A stretch of DNA of 64,000 nt from Endozoicomonas numazuensis. GTDB taxonomy: Bacteria; Pseudomonadota; Gammaproteobacteria; Pseudomonadales; Endozoicomonadaceae. The position numbers and the translations under genes were made by a program. This document shows, in pieces, positions 18,419-27,778 of this stretch. The DNA lies in the NCBI RefSeq assembly GCF_000722635.1, contig NZ_JOKH01000009.1, forward strand, positions 62,001-126,000. The letters run 5' to 3'. The stretch's first letter is position 1. The number at the start of each line of letters is the position of its first letter. The notes below the pieces were generated by a model that made no database searches, was not told where the DNA came from, and worked only from the letters and a program-made list of their open reading frames with translations.

Positions 18419-18450
18419 CAGCCTGCCAACCCATGGCAGGCTGGTTTATC
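18419..18450 (+). terminator. terminator of the oxygenase cluster
   Basis: CAGCCTGCCA and TGGCAGGCTG form a 10-bp stem with a 5-nt loop (18419-18443), followed by GTTTATCC, 9 nt after the last gene of the run. Confidence 0.7.
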
Positions 18451-18533
18451 CTTCCATGATATAAGCCTGAACGCCCACTCACTCCATATACTGCTATTTT
18501 TGGTGGTCTGTCATAACAACAAGGCTTCTGAAA

Positions 18534-19439
18534 ATGCAGTACTTATCGAGACTTCTATGGATAGTCACCCTTTTCGTTTGGCTGGCTACACCGCTGGGCT
18601 CCTTTGCGGATCAATGTCCTGTCTGTGAACGTGGTACATTTTCCGCGCCCGGCGAGTGCTCAAACCATAGATGTATTCTTGGCAGTAATGATCCTGAAGA
18701 GGCTGAATCCCGCGAACGTATCCGGCTACGGGTTATGAGGGATTACAGAAGAAGATGGGGTCAGTGGTTTGAAGGCGTCGTAAACCAGATGAGCAACGCC
18801 CTACTCACTATCCCCATACGCAGTTGGAAATCAGAACTGGAAAAGCTGAGAATTAAATTCCTTCCCGAACAAACCTGGACAGATGCCGGTATTGATATCA
18901 GCCGTATAATCTCTGAACTGGGGCTCCAACAAGTAAATCCTGACATATACCCTGTCCCACACCCCCCGCAAACTGAGAACGCCCAAGTGACAGTGCCTGA
19001 ATGGATCAGCAGCATGCAAGCCTGGTCAACGAATGGAAATCCGGACGCATGCCCAAACCTCGAAAGCACTGACAAAACAATGCGACAGAGTGGTTACACA
19101 ATCAGTAGGATCAATCTAAATCCGGGGCAGGATGTCATTAAGTTTGTCAACGAGCTCTTGAAAGTCTGCAACCTGAAAATGCTCTTAACGTACCGCTTTG
19201 GTGTTGATGGAGAAAATATGGAACTGAACTATCTGATTGAAGTGGACAGTCAGGGTCAGATCTTTTCATTTGCGGATATCGATGACCTGGAAGACGTACA
19301 GCACTTTAACACTTCAGAAGATTTTGTAGCCGAGAGTATTGCTGACTTTGATGCTGATACAGGAGATTCGGTTATCATCCACGTCTACTTTCTTAATGAA
19401 AGAAGACAAAGAGACAACAGAGCCCCCGAGCCCGAATAA
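18534..19439 (+). CDS. secreted protein of unknown function
   Basis: This 301-residue protein has a signal peptide (hydrophobic residues 7-20, cleavage-like GSFA-DQ). It carries cysteines at the mature N-terminus (CPVCERG, ECSNHRC), possibly a small metal- or disulfide-bonded knob. The remainder is charged and unmatched to any family I know. It contains a region with NLNPGQDVIKFVNELLKVCNL, then an acidic C-terminus. It is a lone gene between the oxygenase cluster and aroC, on the opposite strand to aroC. Confidence 0.65.
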   Translation: MQYLSRLLWIVTLFVWLATPLGSFADQCPVCERGTFSAPGECSNHRCILGSNDPEEAESRERIRLRVMRDYRRRWGQWFEGVVNQMSNALLTIPIRSWKSELEKLRIKFLPEQTWTDAGIDISRIISELGLQQVNPDIYPVPHPPQTENAQVTVPEWISSMQAWSTNGNPDACPNLESTDKTMRQSGYTISRINLNPGQDVIKFVNELLKVCNLKMLLTYRFGVDGENMELNYLIEVDSQGQIFSFADIDDLEDVQHFNTSEDFVAESIADFDADTGDSVIIHVYFLNERRQRDNRAPEPE

Positions 19440-19459
19440 CGGGTCGGGGACACGAAAGT

Positions 19460-20554
19460 TTATGCCTGACCGGGAATAACAGGAGCAGGACTGACCACGT
19501 CAGCATTCTGGCCACGATGGCGCAGCAGATGATCCATTAAAGTAATAGCCATCATAGCTTCAGCAATAGGTACTGCCCGAATACCGACACAGGGATCGTG
19601 ACGACCTTTGGTGACGACGTCCACGGGTTCACCTTCAGAGTTAATGCTCTTGCCAGGTGTGGTCATGCTGGAAGTCGGTTTCAGGGCAATGTGAGCCACA
19701 ATATCCTGACCTGAGCTGATACCGCCCAGTACACCGCCGGCAGAGTTTGAAAGAAAACCTTCCGGTGTTAACTCGTCACGATGCTCCGTCCCTTTCTGGG
19801 CAACCGATTCAAACCCGTCACCTATCTCAATACCTTTGACCGCATTGATACTCATCAGAGAATGAGCCAGATCAGCATCCAGTCGATCAAATACAGGCTC
19901 ACCCAAACCTGGCATCACCCCCGTCGCCATAACTGTGACCTTGGCACCGGTGGAATTCCCATCACGACGCAAGTCGTCAATCAGCTGTTCCATAGCAGGT
20001 ACTTTATCGGCATCAGGACAGAAGAAAGGGTTATTACGAACTTCATCCCAATCTATTTTGTCGATCGCTATTGTACCCAGCTGAGAAAGATAACCTTTGA
20101 CTTCAATACCCTGACTTTCCAGATATTTACGGGCAATGGCACCCGCAGCTACCCGCATAGCGGTTTCACGAGCAGAAGAACGACCACCACCACGGTAGTC
20201 TCGAAAACCGTATTTGTGAGTGTAGGTATAGTCAGCATGGCCCGGGCGGAAACTATCCATGATATTGGAATAATCCTTGGAGCGTTGATCTACATTTTCA
20301 ATCAACAATCCAATCGGTGTCCCTGTCGTTTTGCCTTCAAATACACCGGACAGAATCTTGACCTGATCCGGCTCACGACGTTGTGTCGTATATTTAGATG
20401 TACCTGGCTTGCGCAGATCCAGATCTTTCTGAAGATCGGCTTCGGTGAGAGGAATACCCGGAGGGCATCCATCCACTATACACCCCAGGGCAATACCATG
20501 GGACTCACCAAAGGTAGTGACCTTGAACGATTGACCTATGCTGTTTCCTGCCAT
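19460..20554 (-). CDS. aroC: chorismate synthase
   Basis: This 364-residue enzyme converts EPSP to chorismate with reduced FMN, the last step of the common aromatic pathway. Family signatures include TFGESHG at the N-terminus, [10 protein letters not shown] and [18 protein letters not shown]. Length is typical (361 in E. coli). AGGGGAAG precedes the ATG. It follows prmB on the same strand, the usual gammaproteobacterial order. Confidence 0.98.
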   Translation of the reverse strand: MAGNSIGQSFKVTTFGESHGIALGCIVDGCPPGIPLTEADLQKDLDLRKPGTSKYTTQRREPDQVKILSGVFEGKTTGTPIGLLIENVDQRSKDYSNIMDSFRPGHADYTYTHKYGFRDYRGGGRSSARETAMRVAAGAIARKYLESQGIEVKGYLSQLGTIAIDKIDWDEVRNNPFFCPDADKVPAMEQLIDDLRRDGNSTGAKVTVMATGVMPGLGEPVFDRLDADLAHSLMSINAVKGIEIGDGFESVAQKGTEHRDELTPEGFLSNSAGGVLGGISSGQDIVAHIALKPTSSMTTPGKSINSEGEPVDVVTKGRHDPCVGIRAVPIAEAMMAITLMDHLLRHRGQNADVVSPAPVIPGQA

Positions 20555-20662
20555 TTTGACTTCCCCTTTCTCTGACGGTCATCCGTCGTTGTTCCCGTCA
20601 GGAACTCAAATCTTTACTGTGAAACCTATTAACGATGAAAAGGTTTCTGTCATTCATGGCTG

Positions 20663-21661
20663 TCAGGAGCCCGGCAGAGATAAGCAGCTCTGCCTATTCC
20701 CTCTGGCTCCCAGCCTGCTTTTAAACAGAGGCTGATACTGACGGCAGTTCTCGGCATCCAGCACCAGGATACCATGCCCACCCGCTTCAAACTCCGGCCA
20801 GATAAATGGCACGTCCGGATATTCATCTCTCAGCGCCCAGTGGCTGTTACCCACTTCCAGAACCAGCAGTCCCTGTTCATCCAGAAAGTCTGCGGCGCGG
20901 GCCAGAATAATACGAGCCATATCCAGACCGTCTTCTCCGGCTGCCAGCCCGAGCTCTGGCTCGTGTCCAAATTCATCCGGGAAATCAGCCATATCTTCAG
21001 CATCCACATAAGGTGGGTTGCTGATCAGCAGCTGATACTTGGGTTTTTCCGGTATCTGATCAATTGCTTCAAACAAATCAGAACGCAGGGTCTGAACCCG
21101 ACCCCACAACTCCTGACTGTCGATATTAATACCCGCGACTTCCAAGGCATCTTCTGAAATATCCAGCAGGTCAACACTGGCTTGAGGGAACTCATGAGCC
21201 GTAGCAATACCGATGCACCCTGAGCCCGCGCAGAGATCCATGACTCGCTCTACCCGGACATCCCCTAACCAGGGTTGAAACTGTTGCTGTATCAGCTCTG
21301 CAATAGGTGAACGGGGTACCAGAACCCGTTCATCCACATAATAAGGCTGACCGCAGAACCAGGCCTGATTAACCAGATAAGCCAACGGCTTGCGCTCTGT
21401 GATTCGGCGCTCAATCAATTCTGCCACTTTCTCCTGTTCACTCAGGGAAAGTCGGCAATTCATATAGGATTCCGGCAACTCCCAGGGCAACTGTAAGACC
21501 TGGAATACGAGATGAAACGCTTCGTCCAGCGCATTATCACTGCCATGTCCAAAAAACAGCCCGGCTTCATTAAATCGGGATGCAGCCCAACGAATGAAAT
21601 CCCGGATACTGACCAGGCCATCGTAGGGTTTGCCGGAAGGCATCTCACTGATTTCAGTCAC
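20663..21661 (-). CDS. prmB: 50S ribosomal protein L3 glutamine methyltransferase
   Basis: This 332-residue SAM-dependent methyltransferase has the class I motif DLCAGSGCIGIATA (after an N-terminal HemK-type helical domain) and the catalytic NPPYVD. PrmB N5-methylates a glutamine of ribosomal protein L3. The location beside aroC, divergent from an smr-family gene, is the standard arrangement for prmB. The start is GTG at 21661, with GGAG just upstream. Confidence 0.95.
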   Translation of the reverse strand: MTEISEMPSGKPYDGLVSIRDFIRWAASRFNEAGLFFGHGSDNALDEAFHLVFQVLQLPWELPESYMNCRLSLSEQEKVAELIERRITERKPLAYLVNQAWFCGQPYYVDERVLVPRSPIAELIQQQFQPWLGDVRVERVMDLCAGSGCIGIATAHEFPQASVDLLDISEDALEVAGINIDSQELWGRVQTLRSDLFEAIDQIPEKPKYQLLISNPPYVDAEDMADFPDEFGHEPELGLAAGEDGLDMARIILARAADFLDEQGLLVLEVGNSHWALRDEYPDVPFIWPEFEAGGHGILVLDAENCRQYQPLFKSRLGARGNRQSCLSLPGS

Positions 21662-21741
21662 ACTTTCTCCTCAGGGAGCACATTCGGAATCTCCCCTGCA
21701 AAACCGCCATAAGGTAGCATAATCAGTCACTGGCAAAGAAA

Positions 21742-21777
21742 CACTTTTTCGTCCACTTTTTCGTCCACTTTTTTACC
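21742..21777. repeat. 12-bp tandem repeat
   Basis: CACTTTTTCGTC occurs twice in tandem (21742-21753 and 21754-21765), followed by a diverged third copy. It lies in the spacer between prmB and smrB and has no obvious function. Confidence 0.7.
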
Positions 21778-21915
21778 TATAGAGGGCTCGAACGGCCTGA
21801 CACTGGTATTGTCAGGCCAGAATAAAGGGTAGAATATCCGATTTTCAGGCGACTGATACCTGCTGAACTTGCACTCAAAAGAGTCAGCCCAACAGATTCC
21901 GGTAGCCTGCATGAC

Positions 21916-22500
21916 ATGTTTAGAGATGAGCCCAGTGGAATGACCGAAGACGACAAAGACGATCAGAAAGGCCTGTTTAAAGAGGCCATGATGGACGTGC
22001 GGCCATTGAAAAAAACCAGCCGCTCCGCTGAGCTCAAAAAACCGGTTGCCAATGTTCCGGACAGTACTCTCAAAGCCCGCCGACGGGCAGCTCAGATGGA
22101 AGACAAGCCCGGCGGTGCCGCTCTTTCTGAATCCTGGGTAGAGCCTATTGATCCGGAACAAAAGCTGGATTACAGCCGACCCGGCATTCAACACACCCGT
22201 ATGCGACAATTACGTCAGGGGTTGCTGCCCATTCAGTATCAGCTTGATTTACATGGTTACAAGATTGATGAAGCCAGGGATTTGCTGTCAGAGTTTTTAA
22301 TATTTTGCCGTAATGAAGGCATGTCCTGCGTAAGAATCATTCATGGTAAGTCTCATCGCAGCACCAATCGTCAGAACACCCTGAAAAGTCATGTGAATCA
22401 TTGGCTTCGTCAGCTGCCGGAAGTACTGGCCTTTTGTTCTGCACCGCCCTCAGAAGGGGGAACGGGTTCCGTCCTGGTTCTGCTCAAAAGAAGAACCTGA
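21916..22500 (+). CDS. smrB: Smr-domain endonuclease (ribosome-associated, SmrB-like)
   Basis: This 194-residue protein has a disordered, charged N-terminus and a C-terminal Smr domain (about residues 108-190) with the DLHGYKIDEAR motif and the IIHGKSH motif. SmrB cleaves mRNA at collided ribosomes in E. coli, and that role is inferred here. It is divergent from prmB, as in many gammaproteobacteria. Two start codons are possible: the ATG at 21916 is given, while the one at 21940 (MTEDDKDD) is equally plausible because neither has a clear ribosome site. Confidence 0.88.
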   Translation: MFRDEPSGMTEDDKDDQKGLFKEAMMDVRPLKKTSRSAELKKPVANVPDSTLKARRRAAQMEDKPGGAALSESWVEPIDPEQKLDYSRPGIQHTRMRQLRQGLLPIQYQLDLHGYKIDEARDLLSEFLIFCRNEGMSCVRIIHGKSHRSTNRQNTLKSHVNHWLRQLPEVLAFCSAPPSEGGTGSVLVLLKRRT

Positions 22501-22549
22501 CAACCTTTGCGTATTTATTGTCTCAATACCCGCCCTCAATAGCCTGCAA

Positions 22550-22942
22550 TCAGGATCGACGATGCTCCAGTCGATCCAGCTGCTGTTCTGAAACCACAGT
22601 AGACAGTTCTTCCATCATGGCGTCCATCTCCAGCTGTAAAGAGGTTCTTGAGAGGGCAAAGATCCCCTGAACTTTCTCACTGTAACGATTCAGAATAGGG
22701 TTCAGTTTTGGCTGTTGTCGAACCGAAGGTTTCAGCACACTTTCGATCTGCAGAACAAAACCTTCCTTCTGAGTAAACTGTCTGGCAGTCTGCACTTTAT
22801 CTCTGACCACCATGCCGACAGTCAATACTCCCAAAAGGCATCCGATCATCAGGGTAGCCAGAAGAATCAAGAGAGACCTGGCTTTATTACTTTTTATGAA
22901 AATACCTCTGTCAGACACTTCCGACTCATAACTGTTTGACAT
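22550..22942 (-). CDS. small membrane-anchored protein, LTXXQ/heavy-metal-sensor-like
   Basis: This 130-residue protein has one transmembrane helix at about residues 22-45 (LLILLATLMIGCLLGVLTVG), then a helical periplasmic tail. The tail ends VVSEQQLDRLEHRRS, resembling the helical LTXXQ/CpxP or CnrX-like periplasmic sensors in style (alternating helix, polar Q/L pattern). The resemblance is weak. GAGGAG precedes the ATG. Function unassigned. Confidence 0.55.
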   Translation of the reverse strand: MSNSYESEVSDRGIFIKSNKARSLLILLATLMIGCLLGVLTVGMVVRDKVQTARQFTQKEGFVLQIESVLKPSVRQQPKLNPILNRYSEKVQGIFALSRTSLQLEMDAMMEELSTVVSEQQLDRLEHRRS

Positions 22943-23140
22943 GAAGCTCTCCTCTACAGGGCTATCATCATTTCAGGAGTAATAGCCTGAAGACCCAAGC
23001 CGTTTCCAGAATAGTAGCGGTACCTGGCCCTGCCGGAATGATCAGGTTATACGCCATAAAATAAAACACAAAAGCTGTAACCGTTAAACAGACACGATAG
23101 ACAAAGGCTTTTCCGTTTTTAATCCGGCTTTGAACTTTTT
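22943..23140. other. intergenic spacer
   Basis: Between two minus-strand genes, this 198-bp stretch has no ORF with support and no clear terminator. Confidence 0.4.
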
Positions 23141-24064
23141 TCAGGAAGAAGGCTCAGCTTCCAGAAGAAGAGAAGGTTCCCCCTGGTGACGGGATTCCCA
23201 TTGATCCAGAGCCTCAATAGCCAGCTGGCGGCCAATGGCAGCAATTTCGCTAAAACGGTGAAATTCGTAGAACTGGCAGATATTGCGAGGGACATTCACC
23301 AGAACATCCGGCTGGTACCCGGCCATCTTATATCGGGACAATGACTCCTGCATCACCTCCATGGACTGGTTGGAGATCTCCATCAAACTCATGGAAGCAC
23401 TGAGTTCATCCTGAGATTTTTTGCTCTCACTGACGCCCATCAGCTTGTCGATCAGGCCATCAAAAATCGATCTACTTTCCTTCTCTTCAGGTTCAACCAC
23501 CTGTTTTTTCTGGAAAGGAGCTCCCAGAAGATCCACTGCGACCACCATATCTGCCAGAGCCGACCCTGCAGGTGCCATTGGCAGAGGGTTAAGCACTCCA
23601 CCATCGACCAGTACCTGTCCATGCATTTCTACCGGACTAAATAAGGAAGGAATGGCGCTGGAAGCTCGAATAGCCGTCACCAGATCCCCTCGCTGAAACC
23701 AGACTTCCTTTCGGGTGGTTAAACTGGTCGCCACTGCCGTATAGGGCACCGGCAAATCTTCTATACGACAATCACCAATAATCTCTCTCATCCTTTCAAA
23801 CAGTCGATCTCCCTTGATCACCCCCGGACGCCCCAGAGAAATATCCAGCAGACGGATAATCTCGAATGAGTCGATGGTTTCTGCCCATTGGCAGTATTCA
23901 TCCAGCTTTCCCGTAGCCCACAAACCACCCACCAGCGACCCCATGGAAGCGCCGGCTATAGCAGTAATTTCATACCCTCTGGCTTCCAGTTCCCGGATCA
24001 CTCCAACATGGGCATAACCCCGGGCACCACCACTGCCCAATACCAGAGCCACTCTTTTTGTCAT
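23141..24064 (-). CDS. patatin-like phospholipase (RssA/YlbK family)
   Basis: This 307-residue patatin has the oxyanion GSGGARG, the nucleophile elbow GASMG and the aspartate motif DGG(V). This gives the Ser-Asp dyad of bacterial patatins that hydrolyse lysophospholipids or esters. The start at 24064 (MTKRVALVLGSGGARG) is chosen because it is the family N-terminus, rather than an ATG 15 codons upstream. The substrate is unknown. Confidence 0.92.
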   Translation of the reverse strand: MTKRVALVLGSGGARGYAHVGVIRELEARGYEITAIAGASMGSLVGGLWATGKLDEYCQWAETIDSFEIIRLLDISLGRPGVIKGDRLFERMREIIGDCRIEDLPVPYTAVATSLTTRKEVWFQRGDLVTAIRASSAIPSLFSPVEMHGQVLVDGGVLNPLPMAPAGSALADMVVAVDLLGAPFQKKQVVEPEEKESRSIFDGLIDKLMGVSESKKSQDELSASMSLMEISNQSMEVMQESLSRYKMAGYQPDVLVNVPRNICQFYEFHRFSEIAAIGRQLAIEALDQWESRHQGEPSLLLEAEPSS

Positions 24065-24165
24065 TGCTCTCGCCGTCCTGTGAGTTCTTGACGTTAAAGG
24101 CGACAGCATGCACCCAGTTGGACGTCAGGTCTATACTGCCCAGACGCTTTTCATGGGTAGCCATT

Positions 24166-24948
24166 ATGGCTGCCAGGTACATTTGGATTCTTAGCCTGCT
24201 ATCACTGTTCTTTTCTTCTGCCGTTTCCGGAAGCAAATTGCTCAAGAAAAGGCCTGAGGTAGGCATTGCTATCGTTGCAGAGCATCAACAATTGCACACA
24301 CTGTTTTTTACCCATCAACACCTTCTCAAAGTGGGTCAGTGTTTCAAACATCCTGCTTCTGAGTCTGACTGGCGTAAAGAATACGCGCTCAGTTGCAGTG
24401 AAACTGTTTCAAAGATTGCAAAAGCCTGGACCTTCCTGATCAGCCAACTGGAACTTTTGGTCACTCACAACAAGAGACCGCTGCTATCGGTCACATTGGT
24501 AGATAGTCTCTTCAAACAACTGACCGGTTATGACCGCAAAGATCCGCAATTCCACCCCATAGCGACAACCGGTAACTTATTACCGGTAAAAGATGTGGCT
24601 GTGATCCAGGATCATAAAAAGCTCTATCAATGGCTGACAGAAATTGCACCTAACCTTTCTCCTGAACCTTACGCCTTCGTCTGCCTAGAGAGAGAAATCG
24701 TCTCGATAATGCCTGCCTCTGAGATTGAAAAGAGTGTGGATGACGTAGCTGCCAGACAACGATCACTGCATATCATGATGAGAAAGCTCAAAATAACCTT
24801 GAAAATCTCCGCTGCAGACGATGGAATGGTCAGCCCAGAGGAGGATCTGTTCAATAAACATCTGGCAGTAAAGCTGGCAGAACGGCTTGAAGAAAACCCT
24901 TTGCTCAATACCTGCCAATACCGGGATGAATACCCTGATTTCTTATAG
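24166..24948 (+). pseudogene. exported N-terminal part of a probable broken Fic-like gene
   Basis: This 260-residue reading frame starts MAARYIWILSLLSLFF, a signal peptide followed by VSGS. It ends at a TAG (24946-24948) directly followed, in the same frame, by an ATG. Because the next segment is in frame and carries Fic-like sequence, the likeliest reading is one longer gene interrupted by a nonsense codon. The N-terminal part has no recognisable domain. A translationally coupled pair of proteins is the alternative. Confidence 0.45.
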
Positions 24949-25463
24949 ATGGATAAAGATCTCAATCAATTACTTCAAACAGAACCCACCCACCGATCAC
25001 CTTTGAATATCGGTATCATACACAAGTCATTTGCCACTATGGGCATTTCCCGAAACCATTACCTGGGTCTAAGACCAGCCGCTAACCCTTTGCACGAGAG
25101 TGAAAGGGAGCGAATCCTGCTCGCCTTTCTAAAAAATCATAACCAGGCTTTTGCCAAAGCCCGAAATCAGGAAGAGTTGATCAAAAAAGTCTCCGCATTC
25201 TCCTGGGAGTTGATAAACCTCCACCTACTGCCCGACTGCTGACCAGCTACATTTTTCTCGCTTATGGCATTTCTCCCCCCGTTTTTCAGAGTGACAGAGC
25301 CATTCAAACGACAAGAAAACAGTGGCTGAAATGGATCCGGGAAGGAATGACGTTATCCGGAACGTCTGCCGACACATCTCCCAGCAAAACACTGAGAGAT
25401 TGGGCAGACAAGGTGAGGAAGGCTGCTCTAAAGAGCAGAGCAGCCCAAAAAGATGAGTTATAA
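24949..25463 (+). pseudogene. degraded Fic-domain fragment with a frameshift
   Basis: The frame from the ATG at 24949 runs 97 codons to a TGA at 25240. The reading then continues in the -1 frame to a TAA at 25461-25463. Across the break the text reads VSAFSWELINLHLLPD, then ARLLTSYIFLAYGISPPVF. This lines up with the Fic core of the protein at 46794, whose text is VSCSIAKLELVHPFASVNGR then LLLQYLLLAHGYPPATL. A deletion of about 13 nt in the Fic motif would explain the frame change. The tail ends 3 bp before the stop of the ADP-ribosylglycohydrolase on the other strand. Confidence 0.45.
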
Positions 25464-25466
25464 CCA

Positions 25467-26645
25467 TCAGCTCAGATCAGCAATCACCAACTCTTTCAGC
25501 TCTTGTGCTTTCAAGAAGAAAACATGGGGATAACCAACCTTCTTGATCCACTTAATGGGCATTTGTCTTTCTCCGTAAAAAGCTCCTGCCAGCTGACCGT
25601 ACACGGCACCTGTAGTATCCGCATCTTCACCGAGATTGACAGCTAGCAAAGCTCCTTCCTCAAAGCTGTTGCTGTTGTAAAACGCCCAAAGAGTCGCCTC
25701 AAGTGTGTGCATCACATAACCACTGGCCCTCAGTTCATCGGCACTTTTATGCTTGTACTCTGCTTTTGTTACGAGATTAGTAATCGATTGGCACAGCGGG
25801 TTCTGATTCCAGTAGCCCGCTTCCGGACTGTAGATTCCATCCAATAGTTCAGACTTGGACACACCATGGAGAGCTCCCCAGATCAAACCACTAAAGTAGC
25901 GACAGGCGTCGACCGCCTCTTCGGCTCCATGAGTGGTTTTGGAACTGAGTGCTGCATATTTCACGGCATCATCAAAGCTGTTGTAATAGCGGATGGGGAC
26001 AGGAGCTAACCGCATCAGTGAGCCATTACCTGCCGACATGGGATGGGTATCACCCGCCTCAGGGTTGCCCGTTCTCTGGTATTTAATTAACGCGTCTTTA
26101 ACGGTATTGCCAATATCAAAGCACTTACCATTAACGCTGAAGACTCCGTCCTGCCACCAGCGGGTATAAAGGTACATCTGATCACCCTGATCAAAAGCGC
26201 TTTTTCGAACCATACTGTGCGCCAGGCAATACATCATGCTGGTGTCATCCGTCCATTCACCGGCTTTCAGATTGAACGGCCCACCGCCAACAATGTCATT
26301 GATCGGTTCAAAAGTACCTGGCGCCCTGAATTCCAGAGTTGTCCCCAGTGCGTCACCGAGCGCGCAGCCCAGCAGAGCACCTCTGAAGCGATTAATATCA
26401 TCATCCGAATCGATATCTATGCGGTCATAGTATTCTTTGCACTCTTCGTCCGTCGGAAAAGGAACGGCCTGTCGATAAGCAAAGTATTTCATCAACCACT
26501 GGGTTTTCTCTGGCTCCCTGGAACCTGAGATTTTGTTGCTGAGAAAAGGAAAGCTTAAGCCTTCCTGAGCTCTTTGGTCTCTCTTTATCATCTCCAGAAT
26601 ATCAGGAGGTATTGGTTTACCATCATCATCCAGCACGACGCTCAT
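25467..26645 (-). CDS. ADP-ribosylglycohydrolase (DraG/ARH-like), candidate immunity partner
   Basis: This 392-residue protein has an N-terminal extension of ~85 residues and an ARH core from FRGALLGCALGDALG (88-101). The first metal site is GEWTDDTSM (129-137) and the second NLGEDADTTGAVYGQLAG (337-354). ARHs remove ADP-ribose from protein side chains using two Mg2+. It starts 10 bp after the stop of an ADP-ribosyltransferase gene, with GAGG before its ATG, so both lie on one transcript. This geometry fits a toxin/immunity or toxin/antitoxin pair of the Tre1-Tri1 kind. The extra N-terminus could be an inhibitory plug, as described for Tri1. Confidence 0.88.
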   Translation of the reverse strand: MSVVLDDDGKPIPPDILEMIKRDQRAQEGLSFPFLSNKISGSREPEKTQWLMKYFAYRQAVPFPTDEECKEYYDRIDIDSDDDINRFRGALLGCALGDALGTTLEFRAPGTFEPINDIVGGGPFNLKAGEWTDDTSMMYCLAHSMVRKSAFDQGDQMYLYTRWWQDGVFSVNGKCFDIGNTVKDALIKYQRTGNPEAGDTHPMSAGNGSLMRLAPVPIRYYNSFDDAVKYAALSSKTTHGAEEAVDACRYFSGLIWGALHGVSKSELLDGIYSPEAGYWNQNPLCQSITNLVTKAEYKHKSADELRASGYVMHTLEATLWAFYNSNSFEEGALLAVNLGEDADTTGAVYGQLAGAFYGERQMPIKWIKKVGYPHVFFLKAQELKELVIADLS

Positions 26646-26655
26646 CTATATACCT

Positions 26656-27414
26656 CTATATTTCTTCTAACGATATAAAGTACTTCTCGCCAGTTCTTCT
26701 TTTTGAAATTACTTTAAATTTTGTGCCCGGCCTAAAGAGGACCTCGCTTTCAGTGCTGATAACTGATACATCCTCTATCTTAACTCCAGACTTCGACATA
26801 ATCTTGATTTGAGTGTTCCCAGAAAAAGCTTTTTCTGGATCATGGGAAGAGCTTTTGAAAGCAAGATCCTGATGAACACCTCCCTCAGGAAAGAGCTTGT
26901 CGATAAGTTCATCAGAAAATTTATCGCCTCGAAAAATCATGCCTTCAAACTTCAAATCAGAGTTTTTACTCATCTTCTCCAGAGCCGAGTCAGCCTCTTG
27001 AACTACTTTTGACCACTTGACTTTATCATCTGGAGAAAACCCTCTTAAGCCACTGTTGATAGGCCTGTATAATTCTGTTGTGTAGACATGTAAAGACAAA
27101 TATTCATCTCTGGTCAGCTCTGAAACATCAGGATTTAGATGATAATCAATCAGAGCATTATTCTTAAACTCCTCTCCCTCTTTACCATTCAGACTGTTTG
27201 AAAGATTGACTTCTGTGTCGATCAACTCATCCACTGATAAAGGAACTACTACGGGGACACCAGGTAATGACTCTTCAAATTCAACCTCACTCTCAATTAC
27301 ATCAGGCTGACTTTGATCCTTCATGCCTCTTGGAGGTGGTGATGGCCTGTAAACAATACCATCATCAAACGGCAGGTCTTTGATCATCCCTGAGCGACCG
27401 GCAACAGCTCTCAC
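26656..27414 (-). CDS. ADP-ribosyltransferase, R-S-E class (toxin/effector candidate)
   Basis: This 252-residue protein has the ART signature in order: MIFRGDKF (R162), AFKSSSHDP (S188-190, the STS strand) and STESEVLFRPGTKFKV (E222 and E224, an ExE that usually means arginine-specific transfer). Residues 1-150 are a charged N-terminal region without recognised family. The only start is a GTG at 27414, preceded by a G-rich stretch; a TGA lies in frame about 15 codons upstream. An ADP-ribosylglycohydrolase follows directly. No secretion signal is visible, so delivery (T3SS, T6SS or intracellular toxin) cannot be told. The target is unknown. Confidence 0.8.
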   Translation of the reverse strand: MRAVAGRSGMIKDLPFDDGIVYRPSPPPRGMKDQSQPDVIESEVEFEESLPGVPVVVPLSVDELIDTEVNLSNSLNGKEGEEFKNNALIDYHLNPDVSELTRDEYLSLHVYTTELYRPINSGLRGFSPDDKVKWSKVVQEADSALEKMSKNSDLKFEGMIFRGDKFSDELIDKLFPEGGVHQDLAFKSSSHDPEKAFSGNTQIKIMSKSGVKIEDVSVISTESEVLFRPGTKFKVISKRRTGEKYFISLEEI

Positions 27415-27778
27415 CCCCGCCCCTATTATTAAATGATTATTGAATGCGCAGCAGGCTCAAGGCTTTATACGACAGATAGCATGGTATGGTTTTTCAGAAG
27501 TAGCATACCCCCTTTTTGGACCAGTGAAACGACTGGGAATCCTGAACCTGATGAGTGCTAAACTCTCTTCAAACCAACTGTTCAAAAAAACATCAGAGAG
27601 ATCAAAAGACAATCAACCAATATATGCCCTTATTTCTTTACCTTACCTTTAAGGAGATACACTTAAATCCTCTGTCTTTCGATGAATTTGAAAGAATGTT
27701 CTGGCAGAGTGCACGCCCGACTTGATAGCTTTGTAGCTTTGTAGCTAAGCAGATGTGTTCCTTTTTTATGGAGGCTCA
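27415..27778. other. intergenic region between the ART operon and codB
   Basis: A 70-codon open frame at 27440-27652 shows no family resemblance and no ribosome site, so it is not called a gene. Both the ART operon promoter (minus) and the codB promoter (plus) should lie here. A short direct repeat, TTTGTAGC, appears around 27730. Confidence 0.4.

Noticed and set aside
25230..25245. Programmed -1 frameshift joining the Fic-like frames
   Set aside because: No slippery heptamer or stimulator is evident at the overlap; a small deletion in a decayed gene is simpler.
27414..27425. Phase-variable G tract at the start of the ART gene
   Set aside because: The longest run is only five G, too short to claim slippage; an in-frame stop lies upstream in the current frame.
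27440..27652. A 70-codon frame between the ART gene and codB
   Set aside because: No recognisable domain and no ribosome site; the region is more likely promoter sequence.
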